A stretch of 64,000 bases of DNA from Thermomonospora catenispora (GTDB taxonomy: Bacteria; Actinomycetota; Actinomycetes; Streptosporangiales; Streptosporangiaceae). The translations under genes and the position numbers were made by a program. The stretch is taken from positions 43,192 through 107,191 of the forward strand of contig NZ_RRYT01000014.1 of the NCBI RefSeq assembly GCF_006363815.1, given 5' to 3'. Within the stretch, counting starts at the first letter, position 1; every line of letters begins with the position of its first letter. Below, piece by piece: positions 45,952 through 55,984 of this stretch. The notes beneath the pieces are model-generated. The model made no database searches, was not told the origin of the DNA, and was given only the letters and a program-made list of their open reading frames with translations.

Positions 45952-47202
45952 CTACAACCCGCCCTTGCTCTCCAGCCGCTGGAGCGCCTTGGCCAGGGGC
46001 GTGGCGACCAGACGGACCTGCCAGTCGCGGGCGCCGAGGGCGCGCAGGGCGCCGCCGACGGTGGCGGGGGAGACCTCCGCGGGGGGCGACCAGGCCAGGC
46101 GGCGCACGACGTCGGGCTGCAGCAGGTTCTCGGCGGGCATGGTGTGCTCGTCGGCGAGGGCGGCGACGACGGTGCGGGCGGCGGCCAGCCGCTCGGCGGC
46201 CTCGGGGTCGCGTTCGGACCAACGGTGGGCGGGGGGCGGACCCTCGCCGGGCTGGGAGGGGGCGGGCAGCTCGGCCTCGGGAAGGGTGCGGGCCCGGTTC
46301 ACCGCGCGCAGCCACACCGACTGGTAGCGGCGGGCGCCGCGGTTGCGCATCGACGACAGCGCCAGCAGCTCCGCCGGGGTCTTGGGCATCTCCAGGGCGA
46401 GCTGGATGATCGCGGCGTCCGGCAGGACCCGGCCGGGGGACAGGTCGCGTTCCCGGGCCACCCTGTCCCGGGCCTGCCACACCTCGCGGACCACCGCGAG
46501 CTGGCGGCGCCCCCGCACCCGGTGGACCCCGGAGGTGCGGCGCCACGGGTCCGGACGGGGCGCCTTGGGCGGGGTGGACAGGATCGCGGCGAACTCCTCC
46601 AGCGCCCACTCCAGCTTCCCGGCGCGCCTCAGCTGCTCGGCCAGCGCGTCGCGCAGCTCGATCAGCAGCTCCACGTCCAGCGCCGCGTACCGCAGCCAGT
46701 CCTCCGGCAGCGGACGGGTGGACCAGTCGGCGGCCGAGTGCCCCTTCTCCAGCGCGTATCCGAGCACCTCGCGCACCATCGAGCCCAGCCCGACCTTGGG
46801 ATAGCCCAGCAGCCGCCCGGCCAGCTCGGTGTCGAACAGCCGCCGCGGCCGCAGCCCCACCTCGGCCAGGCAGGGCAGGTCCTGCCCGGCGGCGTGCAGC
46901 ACCATCTCCGCGCCGGCCAGCGCCTCGTCCAGCCCGGACAGATCGGGGCAGGCGATCGGGTCGATCAGCGCGGTGCCCGCCCCCTGCCGGCGCAGCTGCA
47001 CCAGATAGGCGCGCTGGCCGTAACGGTAGCCCGAAGCCCGTTCGGCGTCGACCGCGACCGGGCCGGTGCCCGCCGCGAACGTCTCGATGACCCGCTCCAA
47101 AGCGGCCTCGTCGGCGACGACCGGGGGGATGCCCTCGCGGGGGTCCAGCAACGGCACCGCGTCGACGCCCGCTCCTCCAGAAGCGGCTTCGGTTTCAGAC
47201 AC
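45952..47202 (-). CDS. rnd: Ribonuclease D (3'-5' exonuclease with HRDC domain)
   Basis: 416 residues. A DEDDy exonuclease domain (VAVDAERASGYRYGQRAYLVQL with the DxE pair, LHAAGQDLPCL, WLRYAALDVELL with the Tyr) is followed by an HRDC domain (RDLSPGRVLPDAAIIQLA, TPAELLALSSMRNR). Trims tRNA and other RNA 3' ends. GTG 47202 lies 26 nt after the DUF3000 stop; the pair is recalled as conserved in actinobacteria. Confidence 0.92.
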   Translation of the reverse strand: MSETEAASGGAGVDAVPLLDPREGIPPVVADEAALERVIETFAAGTGPVAVDAERASGYRYGQRAYLVQLRRQGAGTALIDPIACPDLSGLDEALAGAEMVLHAAGQDLPCLAEVGLRPRRLFDTELAGRLLGYPKVGLGSMVREVLGYALEKGHSAADWSTRPLPEDWLRYAALDVELLIELRDALAEQLRRAGKLEWALEEFAAILSTPPKAPRPDPWRRTSGVHRVRGRRQLAVVREVWQARDRVARERDLSPGRVLPDAAIIQLALEMPKTPAELLALSSMRNRGARRYQSVWLRAVNRARTLPEAELPAPSQPGEGPPPAHRWSERDPEAAERLAAARTVVAALADEHTMPAENLLQPDVVRRLAWSPPAEVSPATVGGALRALGARDWQVRLVATPLAKALQRLESKGGL

Positions 47203-47227
47203 TCCCACGAGCCCTACCGTACGCCGT

Positions 47228-47830
47228 TTACGAGCGTGTACCACCTGATCGGTCCGGCAATGCGCTCACCCCCGCCGGAGGCAGGCCCGCCACCGTGCAC
47301 ATCACCTCGCACCAGGCCTGCACATGCCCGGTCAGGTCCTCGCCGGTCGGCGACCAGGAGGCCCGGATCTCCAGCTCCGTCGTCGAGGGGGTGCCGCGCT
47401 TGGTGCCGAAACTCTCGGAGACCGCCCGGGTGATCGTGCCGGAGGCGTCGGCGTACCCGACGGGCTCCAGCGCCTCGGTCAGCCAGCTCCACGCCACGCT
47501 GCCGATCAGCTCGTCGGAGGCGATCTCCGGCTCCAGATCCGCCTGGATGTAGGCGACCACCCGGAACCCGCCGACCCAGCCGTCCCGGCCGGCCGGGTCG
47601 TACAGCACGATCAGCCGCCCCTCGGCGACCTCGTCGCCGTCGCGGAGCACCGAGCCCTCCAGCGCCGTCGCATGCGGCGCCAGCCGCTGCGGGGCCGGCA
47701 TCTCCGCCAGGCGCAGCTCCGGCCGGATCGGATCGCCGGACAGGAACGACTTCACGGCGGACACGGCCCGCCGGAACGGGGCCGGCGCGGCGGGCCCGGC
47801 GCCGGCACGGGGTGGTCGTCCGGCGCTCAT
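47228..47830 (-). CDS. DUF3000 protein
   Basis: 200 residues. The core (FRRAVSAVKSFLSGDPIRPE, RDGWVGGFRVVAYIQADLEP, AWSWLTEALEP, FGTKRGTPSTTELEIRASW) is the DUF3000 pattern found next to rnd in actinobacteria. No catalytic motif is apparent. Upstream of and probably cotranscribed with rnd. The start is uncertain (ATG 47830 chosen; no ribosome site seen). Confidence 0.8.
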   Translation of the reverse strand: MSAGRPPRAGAGPAAPAPFRRAVSAVKSFLSGDPIRPELRLAEMPAPQRLAPHATALEGSVLRDGDEVAEGRLIVLYDPAGRDGWVGGFRVVAYIQADLEPEIASDELIGSVAWSWLTEALEPVGYADASGTITRAVSESFGTKRGTPSTTELEIRASWSPTGEDLTGHVQAWCEVMCTVAGLPPAGVSALPDRSGGTRS

Positions 47831-48305
47831 GTCCGGCCGGACGGGGGTCGGAGTGACGGGAGGTCGCACCGCACGGATCTCAGGCCGCCCGGGCACCGGG
47901 GACGGCGTCGTGGCACGTCGACGGAGTCCTCCGGCCGGGGAGCGTCGCGCCGCGCCCGGGGCGCTCGGCGTCCGGCCCGCCGCGGCTCGCGAGCCGCCCG
48001 ACGGACCGACCGTCGCCGCAGGTGGAACAGTACAGAACGGGGCAGGACAACTGGGGACCTCCTAGGTTCTGACCAGCCCAACGCTGCCACGGCGGCCTGA
48101 CGGAATGCGGGACTTCCGGCGGCGTGTCCAAAAGTCCGTTCGAGTGAACCTTTCGAGTGACCTTTCGATGGACCTCTGCCGCGCCCCGCCGGCCCGCGGC
48201 GCCGTCGCCCCTCCGCCGCCGCCGATCTCTCCCGGCGCTCCTCCGCGGCGCGCCGCGGCCCGCCCGGGTTGGGGGAGCGGGAGAGGATCGTGGGAGCATC
48301 GTCGG
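47831..48305. other. Gene-free divergent region upstream of hemE
   Basis: 475 nt. No supported gene. It contains a threefold direct repeat at 48139-48175 and a possible promoter area around 48060-48180; the rest is very GC-rich without clear signals. Confidence 0.4.
48139..48175. repeat. Threefold direct repeat upstream of hemE
   Basis: ttcgagtgaacct, ttcgagtgacct and ttcgatggacct in direct succession (13, 12 and 12 nt). Located 131-167 bp before the hemE start; may be a regulator-binding cluster. Confidence 0.6.
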
Positions 48306-49370
48306 GTGGCTTCTGACACGACCGAACCCCGGACGGGCCGCGGCCCGTCCCAGAGCGCGTTCATCAAGGCCTGCCGTCGCGAGCCGGTGCCCTACACGCC
48401 GGTGTGGTTCATGCGCCAGGCCGGGCGCTCGCTGCCCGAGTACCTGCGGGTGCGCGAGGGCGTGCCGATGCTGGAGGCCTGCGCCCGGCCCGACATGATC
48501 GTGGAGATCACGCTGCAGCCGCTGCGCCGGTACGCGGTGGACGCGGCGATCTTCTTCAGCGACATCGTGGTCCCGCTCAAGGCGATCGGCGTGGACCTGG
48601 ACATCAAGCCGGGCGTCGGCCCGGTGGTCGCCGACCCGATCCGGGACCGGGCCGGCGTCGCCGCACTGCGCCGGCTCGCCCCCGACGACGTCCCCTACGT
48701 CGCCGAGGCGGTGCGCGCGCTGGTCGGCGAGCTGGGCGACACCCCTTTGATCGGGTTCGCCGGCGGCCCGTTCACCCTCGCCTCCTACCTGATCGAGGGC
48801 GGCCCGTCGAAGAACCACGACCGCACCAAGGCGATGATGTACGGCGAGCCGGAGCTGTGGGCCGAGCTGATGGGCCGCCTCGCCGACCTGACCGTCGACT
48901 ACCTGAAGGTGCAGATCGAGGCGGGGGCGAGCGCGATCCAGCTGTTCGACTCCTGGGTGGGCGCGGTGGCCCCGGAGGACTACCGCTCCTCGGTGCTGCC
49001 CTACGCCCGCCGCGTCTTCGCGGCGATCGAGTCGTACGGGGTGCCGCGCATCCACTTCGGCGTGGGCACCGGCGAGCTGCTCGGCCTGATGGGCGAGGCC
49101 GGGGCGGACGTGGTGGGCGTCGACTGGCGGGTGCCGTTGGACGAGGCGGCCCGCCGGGTCGAGCCCGGCAAGGCGCTGCAGGGCAACCTCGACCCGGCGA
49201 TCCTGTTCGCCCCCTGGGAGGTCGTCGAGCGCCGGGCCCGCGACGTGCTGGACCGGGGCCGCACCGCCGAGGGCCACATCTTCAACCTCGGCCACGGGGT
49301 GCTGCCCGCCACCGACCCGGACCGGCTCGCCCGCCTGGCCGATCTGGTCCACGAGGCGTCCGCCCGCTAG
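48306..49370 (+). CDS. hemE: Uroporphyrinogen decarboxylase
   Basis: 354 residues. Decarboxylates uroporphyrinogen III to coproporphyrinogen III. The signature [19 protein letters not shown] and the second motif [15 protein letters not shown] are intact; [17 protein letters not shown] and [14 protein letters not shown] are also typical. GTG 48306 has GGGAG about 10 nt upstream. It supplies the substrate for HemY and ChdC encoded just downstream. Confidence 0.95.
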   Translation: MASDTTEPRTGRGPSQSAFIKACRREPVPYTPVWFMRQAGRSLPEYLRVREGVPMLEACARPDMIVEITLQPLRRYAVDAAIFFSDIVVPLKAIGVDLDIKPGVGPVVADPIRDRAGVAALRRLAPDDVPYVAEAVRALVGELGDTPLIGFAGGPFTLASYLIEGGPSKNHDRTKAMMYGEPELWAELMGRLADLTVDYLKVQIEAGASAIQLFDSWVGAVAPEDYRSSVLPYARRVFAAIESYGVPRIHFGVGTGELLGLMGEAGADVVGVDWRVPLDEAARRVEPGKALQGNLDPAILFAPWEVVERRARDVLDRGRTAEGHIFNLGHGVLPATDPDRLARLADLVHEASAR

Positions 49371-49385
49371 CCGCGCGCGGGCCGG

Positions 49386-50270
49386 TCACGTCGTGGGCCG
49401 GCGGCGCCTTCGCAGCGTCCTGCGGCCGCCCCACACGGCCGCGCCGGCCAGCGCGAACACCGGGACGAACGGCAGCAGGAACCCGATCACGACGGCCAGC
49501 GCCCCGCCGATCGCCAGCAGCGCGCTCCAGCCCTGCCGCAGGCCGCCGAGGAAGCCGCCCGGCCCGTCGTCGACCCGGTCGGCGCCGGCGGGTTCGGGGC
49601 CGACCACGGTGAGCGCGACGGTCGCGTACCGGGTGCGGTGGGCCAGCGAGTGCTGCCGGGCCTGCAACGCCTCCAGGTCGGCCTGCCGGCGGGAGATCTC
49701 CCGCTCCACCTCGATCACCTCGCCGACGGTGTCGGCGCGGCGCAGCAGCCGCCGGAACGACTCCACGGTCGCCTTCGCCGACCGGACCCGGCTGTCGACG
49801 TCGGCGACCTCCTCGGTCACGTCCTCGGCCTCCTGGGTCAGCGACAGCCGGACGCCCAGCCGGGCCAGCGCCTCCAGCGTCGGCGTGTACCGCTCGGCGG
49901 GGATCTTGAACGTCAGCCGCGCACGGCCGCCGCTGGAGGACTCCTGCTGCACATAGCCGCCCGCCGCCGTCACCAGCCGCTTGGCCTCGGCCGCCGCCGA
50001 GTCCACCTCGGCGGCGCGGACCCGCAGATCCGCGGAGTGCACCACGGCCCGGTCGGCGATCACGACCTGCCGTCCGGTCTGCGGATCGCCGCCGGCGGCG
50101 CGGCCCCCTTCGGCGCGCTCCCGCGCCGGGGCGGGCGCCTTCGCGGCTCCCGCGTCGCCCGCCTCGCGCCCTCCGGAGGAGGCGCCGCCGCCGCAGCCGG
50201 CCAGGACGGCCGTCAGCAGCGCGGCGGCCAGCGCCCCGGAGAGCACCCTGCCTGAACGTGAACGTCCCAT
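49386..50270 (-). CDS. DUF4349 lipoprotein
   Basis: 294 residues. Lipoprotein signal with lipobox VLAGCGG near residue 26, an Ala/Gly/Glu-rich linker, then the DUF4349 core (ADLRVRAAEVDSAAAEAKRL, GGYVQQES, LTFKIPAERYTPTLEAL). A coiled coil follows (about residues 165-215, VEREISRRQADLEALQARQ), with a C-terminal membrane segment and RRRRRP. So it is tethered at both ends. Function unknown. It lies on the opposite strand between hemE and hemY. Confidence 0.82.
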   Translation of the reverse strand: MGRSRSGRVLSGALAAALLTAVLAGCGGGASSGGREAGDAGAAKAPAPARERAEGGRAAGGDPQTGRQVVIADRAVVHSADLRVRAAEVDSAAAEAKRLVTAAGGYVQQESSSGGRARLTFKIPAERYTPTLEALARLGVRLSLTQEAEDVTEEVADVDSRVRSAKATVESFRRLLRRADTVGEVIEVEREISRRQADLEALQARQHSLAHRTRYATVALTVVGPEPAGADRVDDGPGGFLGGLRQGWSALLAIGGALAVVIGFLLPFVPVFALAGAAVWGGRRTLRRRRRPTT

Positions 50271-50450
50271 GCCCCTGGGACGTCCGCGCCGGCGGTGCGG
50301 ACCGGCCGGTTCGGTTCCGAACCGGTCACGAGTGCGCAGACGCCGGGTCACGGCCGCCCCGTGCCGGCCGCCCGCCCCGGCCGGGCCCCGCGCGGCCCGC
50401 AAGGGGTGGGTCCTGCACGGGGGTCGCCCCCCGTCTGGGAAGGTTGAAGC

Positions 50451-51932
50451 ATGACAGAACGGCGTTCCCCACGTCCCCATGTCGCCGTCGTGGGCGCGGG
50501 CATCGCGGGTCTGGCCGCGGCGCGGCGCCTGGTCTGCGGCGGCGCTCGCGTCACCGTCCTGGAGGGCTCCCCGCGGATCGGCGGCAAGCTCCAGGTCAGC
50601 GAGGTCGCCGGGGTCCCGGTGGACGAGGGCGCCGAGTCCCTGCTGACCCGTCGTCCCGAAGGCGTGGAGCTGCTGCGCGAGCTGGGCCTGAGCGATGAGC
50701 GGGTGCATCCCGGCGAGGCCGCCTCCGCCATCTACAGCCGCGGCGGGCTGCGACCGCTGCCCGCCGGGCAGATGATGGGGGTGCCGGGCGACCTGCGGGC
50801 GCTGGCGGCCTGCGGGGTGCTGTCCGCGGCCGGAACGGCGCGGGCCGCGTTGGACCTGGTGCTGCCGCGCACCCCGGTGGGCGCCGACGTGTCGGTCGCC
50901 GGCTACATCGGGGCCCGGCTCGGGAGCGAGGTCGTGGACCGTCTGGTGGAGCCGATGCTGGGCGGGGTGTACGCGGGCCGGACCGAGCTGCTGTCGTTCG
51001 AGGCGACGCTCGCGCCGGTCGCCGCCGCCGCGCGCACCCACCGCTCCCTGCTGACCGCCGTCCGCGCCCTGCGCGGCGCCGGGTCGCAGAACACGGGGCC
51101 GGTGTTCACCACCCTGCCGGACGGGCTCGGGGCGCTGCCCCGGGCGCTGGCGGACGCCCTGGGCGAGGACTGCCGGATCCGCACCGGGGCGATGGTGCGC
51201 GAGCTGCGGCGGATCGAGGGCGACCGGTGGCGGCTCGTCTTCGGCCCGGCCCGCGATCCCCGGACCCTGGACGCCGACGCGGTGGTGCTGGCGCTCCCGG
51301 CGCGGCCCGCCGCACGGCTGCTGGCCGAGGAGGTCCCCGCCGCGGCCCGGGAACTGGAGGCCATCGAGTACGCCAGCATGGCGATCGTCACGTTGGCCTA
51401 CCCGGTGACCGCCTTCCCCCGGCGCCCCGCCATGAGCGGGTACCTTGTGCCCGCGGTGGAGGAACGCCAGGTCAAGGCGGTCACGTTCAGCTCGGTGAAG
51501 TGGCCGCACCTGGCCGAGCGGGCCCCCGATCTGATCATCGTCCGGTGCTCCATCGGCCGGTACGGAGACGAGCACGCCCTCCAGCGCAGCGACGAAGAGC
51601 TCAAGGCCGCCGCGATCGCCGAGATCGCCGCCGTGTGCGGGACGACGGGGCTGCCGATCGACAGCCGGGTCACCCGCTGGGGCGGGGGCCTGCCGCAGTA
51701 CACCGTGGGCCATCTGGACCGGGTGGCCCGCATCCGCACCGCGGTCGCCGCGGTGCCCGGCCTGGCGGTCGCCGGCGCGGCCTACGACGGTCTGGGCGTC
51801 CCGGCCTGCATCGCCACCGCGCGGGCGGCGGCGGACCGGGTGATGGAACAGTTCGAGAGCCGAGGAGGAGCCGACCATGACGACGGACAACGAGAGCAGG
51901 CCGACACGGGGGGCCAAGGCGCGCGACCTTAA
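50451..51932 (+). CDS. hemY: Coproporphyrinogen III / protoporphyrinogen oxidase HemY
   Basis: 493 residues. FAD-dependent oxidase; the dinucleotide motif is [17 protein letters not shown] and [22 protein letters not shown] follows. C-terminal FAD contact region: [21 protein letters not shown]. Paired with chdC, it most likely oxidises coproporphyrinogen III to coproporphyrin III (coproporphyrin-dependent pathway). ATG 50451 with AAGG upstream. The last 18 residues are encoded within the chdC start region (56-nt overlap). Confidence 0.93.
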   Translation: MTERRSPRPHVAVVGAGIAGLAAARRLVCGGARVTVLEGSPRIGGKLQVSEVAGVPVDEGAESLLTRRPEGVELLRELGLSDERVHPGEAASAIYSRGGLRPLPAGQMMGVPGDLRALAACGVLSAAGTARAALDLVLPRTPVGADVSVAGYIGARLGSEVVDRLVEPMLGGVYAGRTELLSFEATLAPVAAAARTHRSLLTAVRALRGAGSQNTGPVFTTLPDGLGALPRALADALGEDCRIRTGAMVRELRRIEGDRWRLVFGPARDPRTLDADAVVLALPARPAARLLAEEVPAAARELEAIEYASMAIVTLAYPVTAFPRRPAMSGYLVPAVEERQVKAVTFSSVKWPHLAERAPDLIIVRCSIGRYGDEHALQRSDEELKAAAIAEIAAVCGTTGLPIDSRVTRWGGGLPQYTVGHLDRVARIRTAVAAVPGLAVAGAAYDGLGVPACIATARAAADRVMEQFESRGGADHDDGQREQADTGGQGARP

Positions 51933-52590
51933 CCAGGTCATCCGTTACACGATGTGGTCGGTCTTCCGGGCGGTCCGTCCGGTCGACCGGGCCGAGGAGG
52001 CCGCCCGTGAGGTCGAGGACCTGCTCGCGCAGGCCGCCGGGAAGGACGTGACCACGCGCGGCGTGTACGACGTCAGCGGGTTCCGCGCCGACGCCGACCT
52101 GATGTTCTGGTGGCACGCGCCGACCACCGACGACCTGCAGGAGGTCTACGGCCGGTTCCGGCGCACCGCTTTGGGCCGGTCCTGCGAGCCGGTGTGGTCG
52201 CAGGTGGCGCTGCACCGCCCCGCCGAGTTCAACAAGAGCCACATCCCGGCGTTCCTGGCCGGGGAGGAGCCGCGGGCGTTCGTGTGCGTCTACCCGTTCG
52301 TCCGCTCCTATGAGTGGTACCTGCTGCCCGACACCGAGCGGCGGGCGATGCTGGCCGAGCACGGGAGGATGGCGCGCGGCTACCCGGACGTGCGGGCCAA
52401 CACCGTGGCGTCGTTCGCGCTCGGCGACTACGAGTGGATGCTGGCCTTCGAGTCCGACGAGCTGCACCGCATCGTCGACCTGATGCGTCACCTGCGCGGC
52501 TCGCAGGCCCGCCGGCACGTCCGTGAGGAGACTCCCTTCTACACCGGCCGCCGCAAGCCGGTCGCCGAGATCGTCGCGGCGCTCCCCTGA
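51877..52590 (+). CDS. chdC: Coproheme decarboxylase ChdC (HemQ)
   Basis: 237 residues, actinobacterial type. Decarboxylates coproheme to heme b with peroxide. Recognised from [59 protein letters not shown] (catalytic Tyr) and [20 protein letters not shown] (heme-ligand region). ATG 51877 follows GAGGAGGAG and lies inside the end of hemY. The ferrochelatase step (cpfC) is not in the window. Confidence 0.94.
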   Translation: MTTDNESRPTRGAKARDLNQVIRYTMWSVFRAVRPVDRAEEAAREVEDLLAQAAGKDVTTRGVYDVSGFRADADLMFWWHAPTTDDLQEVYGRFRRTALGRSCEPVWSQVALHRPAEFNKSHIPAFLAGEEPRAFVCVYPFVRSYEWYLLPDTERRAMLAEHGRMARGYPDVRANTVASFALGDYEWMLAFESDELHRIVDLMRHLRGSQARRHVREETPFYTGRRKPVAEIVAALP

Positions 52591-52628
52591 GCGCCGGCGG
52601 CGGCGTGCGAGGGGCCGTGACGGCTCAG

Positions 52629-52634
52629 TAGGGT
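52629..52634 (+). promoter_or_regulatory. -10 box TAGGGT, leaderless arrangement
   Basis: Ends 8 nt before the GTG at 52643; no Shine-Dalgarno. Confidence 0.4.
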
Positions 52635-52642
52635 TTCCGGGC

Positions 52643-53236
52643 GTGACAGAACGACCGGCTGGACGTCATGCGAAACCCCCCTCGCGGTGGCGCGCACGGG
52701 CCGATCGGGTCGTGGACACGGCGCTGGAGGCGTGCGGTCGGCGCAGGGGCGCCGTGATCGGGATCGGGGCGCTGGCGGCGGGGCTGCTGGCGGCGGCCGG
52801 GGGCGTGGCGGTGCTGCGGCCCGAGGAGGAGACGGCCGCCAAGCCGCGGGCGCATGCGGCGGCCCGGCCGGCGACCCCGTCCCCGACGCCGCCGACGGCG
52901 GCGGTGCCGCCGGCGGCCGGGGACGTCGATCCCGACGCGATGCCCGAGGCGGCGGCCTACTTCCGGGTCAAGGACCCGGACGGGAAGGTCGCCCGGCACG
53001 TGGTGGAGGTGCGCCGCAGCGGCGAGTTCCTGCGGGTCTACACCGATCTGGACGAGGAGGAGGAGAACGCCGAGGCGGCGATCGCCCTGTGCGAGTGGGC
53101 CGTCGAATACCTCGAGCGCTACGACGGCGGGGACGAGCCGATCGTGCCGATCGTGTTCGTGCACGCGAAGGAGAGCGACAACGGGCACGTCGTGCTCGCC
53201 AACAAGCAGAGCGCCGACGACGACTGCCGGGTGTGA
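52643..53236 (+). CDS. Membrane-anchored protein of unknown function
   Basis: 197 residues. A cytoplasmic basic N-terminus, one membrane segment (GAVIGIGALAAGLLAAAGGVAVL, about residues 32-54), a Pro/Ala/Thr-rich linker and an exported C-terminal domain. That domain contains AAYFRVKDPDGKVARHVVEVRR, an acidic stretch (LDEEEENAEAAIALCEWAVEYLE) and VFVHAKESDNGHVVLANKQS. No known domain recognised. GTG 52643 is 8 nt after TAGGGT. It lies after chdC, with its own promoter. Confidence 0.65.
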   Translation: MTERPAGRHAKPPSRWRARADRVVDTALEACGRRRGAVIGIGALAAGLLAAAGGVAVLRPEEETAAKPRAHAAARPATPSPTPPTAAVPPAAGDVDPDAMPEAAAYFRVKDPDGKVARHVVEVRRSGEFLRVYTDLDEEEENAEAAIALCEWAVEYLERYDGGDEPIVPIVFVHAKESDNGHVVLANKQSADDDCRV

Positions 53237-53374
53237 CGCACCCGCTGAGGCGCCGCGCGGAACGCGGCCGACGCCCGGGCGGCTCCGCGCCGCGCGGCGC
53301 CGAGGGGGACGCCCGGCCGCCGGCGTCGAAGAGCACGGCTCCGGGCCCGGGCCGCGGTGCGGGTCGGATTCCCG

Positions 53375-53403
53375 GCGCCTCCCGGCCGGACGCCGGGAGG
53401 CGC
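53375..53403. terminator. Terminator next to msrB
   Basis: A perfect 12-bp stem (gcgcctcccggc / gccgggaggcgc) with a 5-nt loop; ends 2 nt from the msrB stop and lies between convergent genes. Confidence 0.7.
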
Positions 53404-53404
53404 G

Positions 53405-53806
53405 TCACTCGGCCGGTTCCAGGGACAGCGAGACGCTGTTGATGCAGTACCGGTCGTCGGTGGGCGTCGGGTAGCCCTCGCCGTGGAACACGTGTCCCAG
53501 GTGCGAGTCGCAGCGGGCGCAGCGCACCTCGGTGCGGATCATGCCGTGGGAACGGTCCTCCAGCAGCACCACGGCGTCGGAGTCGATCGGCGCGTAGAAG
53601 CTCGGCCAGCCGCAGTGGGACTCGAACTTGGTCTCCGACCGGAACAGCTCGGCCCCGCACGCCCGGCACCGGTAGACCCCCACCGTCTTGGTGTCGACGT
53701 ACTCACCGGTGAACGGCCGTTCCGTGCCGCCCTCGCGGAGCACGTGGAACTCCTCGGGGGTGAGGATCGCGCGCCACTCGTCCTCGCTCCTGTGGACCTT
53801 CTCCAT
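53405..53806 (-). CDS. msrB: Peptide methionine (R)-S-oxide reductase
   Basis: 133 residues. Repairs methionine-R-sulfoxide in proteins. Two CxxC zinc pairs ([23 protein letters not shown]), the substrate motif [10 protein letters not shown] and the catalytic cysteine in RYCINSVSL are intact. ATG 53806 is 7 nt after TACGGT with no ribosome site, suggesting a leaderless message. Confidence 0.95.
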   Translation of the reverse strand: MEKVHRSEDEWRAILTPEEFHVLREGGTERPFTGEYVDTKTVGVYRCRACGAELFRSETKFESHCGWPSFYAPIDSDAVVLLEDRSHGMIRTEVRCARCDSHLGHVFHGEGYPTPTDDRYCINSVSLSLEPAE

Positions 53807-53813
53807 GGTTCCG

Positions 53814-53819
53814 ACCGTA
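53814..53819 (-). promoter_or_regulatory. -10 box TACGGT, leaderless arrangement
   Basis: On the minus strand, 7 nt before the ATG of msrB at 53806. Confidence 0.5.
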
Positions 53820-53940
53820 CCTCGCTTCGGCGGCGCCGCGGCATCGCCGCGCACCCGGCCCGCGGGCCCGGCCGCCGCCCCGCCCCGGCCGGGGGCCGGC
53901 GGGGGATCCGTGCGGGGCGACGGCCTGGACGGGCCGGGCG

Positions 53941-55899
53941 TCAGAAGAACCGCCAGGGCTGCCGGGGGAGGGTGACCTCGGTCGGGCCCCGCCAGGTGGA
54001 GAGGGTCTGCGGGCCGATCAGGTCGGCGGCGGAGCCCTTGGCCGGGACGACCGGGACGGTGACGGAGGTGCCGGACAGGTCCACCGTCACCCGGGCCCCG
54101 GTGGGGGTCTCGGTGTTGTAGTCGGCGTCGGTGCCGGCCAGGATCAGGGCGATGCGGTGCCCGGGCTTGAAGACGTAGTCCTGAGGCAGCGTCTGCCAGC
54201 GGACGGTGTGGTAGCGGCCCGGGGCCAGCGGCGTGGGACGGCTCAGCGAGTGGCGGTTCTGGGCGTCGATCCAGCCGCGGGCCACCACGTTGACCGGCGA
54301 GGTGACGGTGACCGTCTCGGTCTCCCGGTAGCAGGGGTCGTCGTCGGGCGTGCCCTCGCCGTGGCAGCTCTCGGTGTCGAGGGTGCGGATGCCCGAGCCC
54401 GGGCCCAGGTAGTCCACGCGGGTGTCCTCGCCGTAGTCGACCAGCAGGGCGGTGAGGTTGGCGGTGGGCTTGTCCAGCTTGATCCGCAGGGTGACGGTCG
54501 GGGTGCCCGAGAGCCTGGCCGACACCGGCAGCGGCGGGGAGACGTAGGCCAGCCGGTAGGGCCGGGCGGCGGTGGGGTCGGCGACCATCTGCGCCTCGGT
54601 GACGCCGGCGCCCTCATCGCCCGGCGCGTCGGTGAACACGGCGGTGCTGCCCTTCGGGGCGGGCTTGAGGCCGAGGCCGCCGTCCGCGCCGGGGCGCAGG
54701 GTGAGGGGGAGCGCGCCGGGGGCGGGCCAGTCGGACTGGGTGATCCACCGGTTCGGGCCGATCTCCACGTCGGCGCGCGGCTCGTTCATGATCCCGTTGC
54801 GGACGCCGTGCAGCTCGTGGTCGAACCAGCGGTGCAGGGTCCGCACCCACACGTCGCGGCGGAAGTCGAACGGGTCGACGTGGCCGTACTGGGCGATCCA
54901 CACTTTGCGGGGCACGCCGCGGGCGGCCAGGCCCTTCCACCACAGGGAGAAGTGGTCGGCCTTGACGTTGAGGTCGTTGACGGTGTGCACGGCGAACACG
55001 CTGGCCCGCACGTTGCCCACATCGCCGATCGTGCCGTGGCGGTAGTTCGACTCGGCCCAGTAGTCGTTGTAGTTGCCGGTGGCGTCGTCCTCGCCCTCGT
55101 CCAGGGCCCGCCGCACGGCGGCGCACTTCTCCGGCGGGTCGGTGTCGACGTAGTCGGCCAGCCACGGCTGCTCGTCGGTCCAGTACTTCACGCCGTTGGA
55201 GCGGCTGTAGTTGTACCAGCTGCTGATGGCGGCGATCGGGACGATGGTCTTCAGCCCCTTGACGCCGGTGGCGGCGACCCCGTTGGCCAGCGTCCCGTCG
55301 TAGGACTTGCCGATCATGGCGGCGTTCCCGGTCGTCCAGGTGGCGCGGACGGGCCTGCCGTCGGGCCGGTAGGCCTTGGCGCGCCCGTTGAGCCAGTCGA
55401 TGACCGCCTTGCCGCCGAGCACGTCGGGGGCGCCGCCGCTGGTGGGGCAGCCGTCCGAACGGGTGGTGCCGATCATGTCGACGGCCAGGAACGCATATCC
55501 GCGCGGCACGAAGTAGTTGTCGTAGAACAGCGGGAAGGTGATCGGGTTCCCGTCGGCGTCGTAGCGCTTGCGCTCGCTCTCGTTGCCGCGTCCGGCGTTG
55601 TCGTAGTAGGGGCTCTCGTCGATGATCACCGGGACCTTGAGGCCGCGTTCGGTCTCCCTGGGGCGGATGATGTCCACGTTGACCAGGTCGCGCCGGCCGT
55701 CCCCGTCGCTGTCCACGGGGGACTCCACCAGCACCCGTTCGCGGATCGCGTCGGCGTAGGAGAACACCGGCTGGGTGACGCCGTCCTTGATCACGATCCG
55801 GGGCGGTGCGACCGCGTGCGCGGTGCCGGCGGTCGCGACGAGCAGCGCGCCGCTCGCCAGGGCGCCGGCGGCCGCCCAACGGGGATAGCTGCGTGCCAA
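53941..55899 (-). CDS. Secreted Xaa-Pro dipeptidyl-peptidase (S15 family)
   Basis: 652 residues. A signal peptide ([21 protein letters not shown]) precedes an alpha/beta-hydrolase S15 domain with nucleophile Ser in [13 protein letters not shown], an Asp region in [14 protein letters not shown] and a His in [11 protein letters not shown], then a C-terminal jelly-roll ([17 protein letters not shown]). It resembles actinobacterial secreted X-Pro dipeptidyl-peptidases that trim peptides. The start is TTG 55899 behind GGGAGGT, the only start with a good ribosome site. A 10-bp inverted repeat spans the leader. Confidence 0.9.
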   Translation of the reverse strand: MARSYPRWAAAGALASGALLVATAGTAHAVAPPRIVIKDGVTQPVFSYADAIRERVLVESPVDSDGDGRRDLVNVDIIRPRETERGLKVPVIIDESPYYDNAGRGNESERKRYDADGNPITFPLFYDNYFVPRGYAFLAVDMIGTTRSDGCPTSGGAPDVLGGKAVIDWLNGRAKAYRPDGRPVRATWTTGNAAMIGKSYDGTLANGVAATGVKGLKTIVPIAAISSWYNYSRSNGVKYWTDEQPWLADYVDTDPPEKCAAVRRALDEGEDDATGNYNDYWAESNYRHGTIGDVGNVRASVFAVHTVNDLNVKADHFSLWWKGLAARGVPRKVWIAQYGHVDPFDFRRDVWVRTLHRWFDHELHGVRNGIMNEPRADVEIGPNRWITQSDWPAPGALPLTLRPGADGGLGLKPAPKGSTAVFTDAPGDEGAGVTEAQMVADPTAARPYRLAYVSPPLPVSARLSGTPTVTLRIKLDKPTANLTALLVDYGEDTRVDYLGPGSGIRTLDTESCHGEGTPDDDPCYRETETVTVTSPVNVVARGWIDAQNRHSLSRPTPLAPGRYHTVRWQTLPQDYVFKPGHRIALILAGTDADYNTETPTGARVTVDLSGTSVTVPVVPAKGSAADLIGPQTLSTWRGPTEVTLPRQPWRFF

Positions 55900-55910
55900 A
55901 CCACACCTCC

Positions 55911-55984
55911 CGAGTCAGGCCCTTACGCATGGCACGCTGTTCGATCGACGCCCGGCGCGTAAACGGAAAAAGTCGCCTGACTCG
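55911..55984. repeat. 10-bp inverted repeat in the peptidase leader
   Basis: cgagtcaggc (55911-55920) and gcctgactcg (55975-55984), 54 nt apart. In the mRNA sense, the downstream arm ends right at the GGGAGGT ribosome site, so folding could affect translation if transcription starts far enough upstream. Confidence 0.5.
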
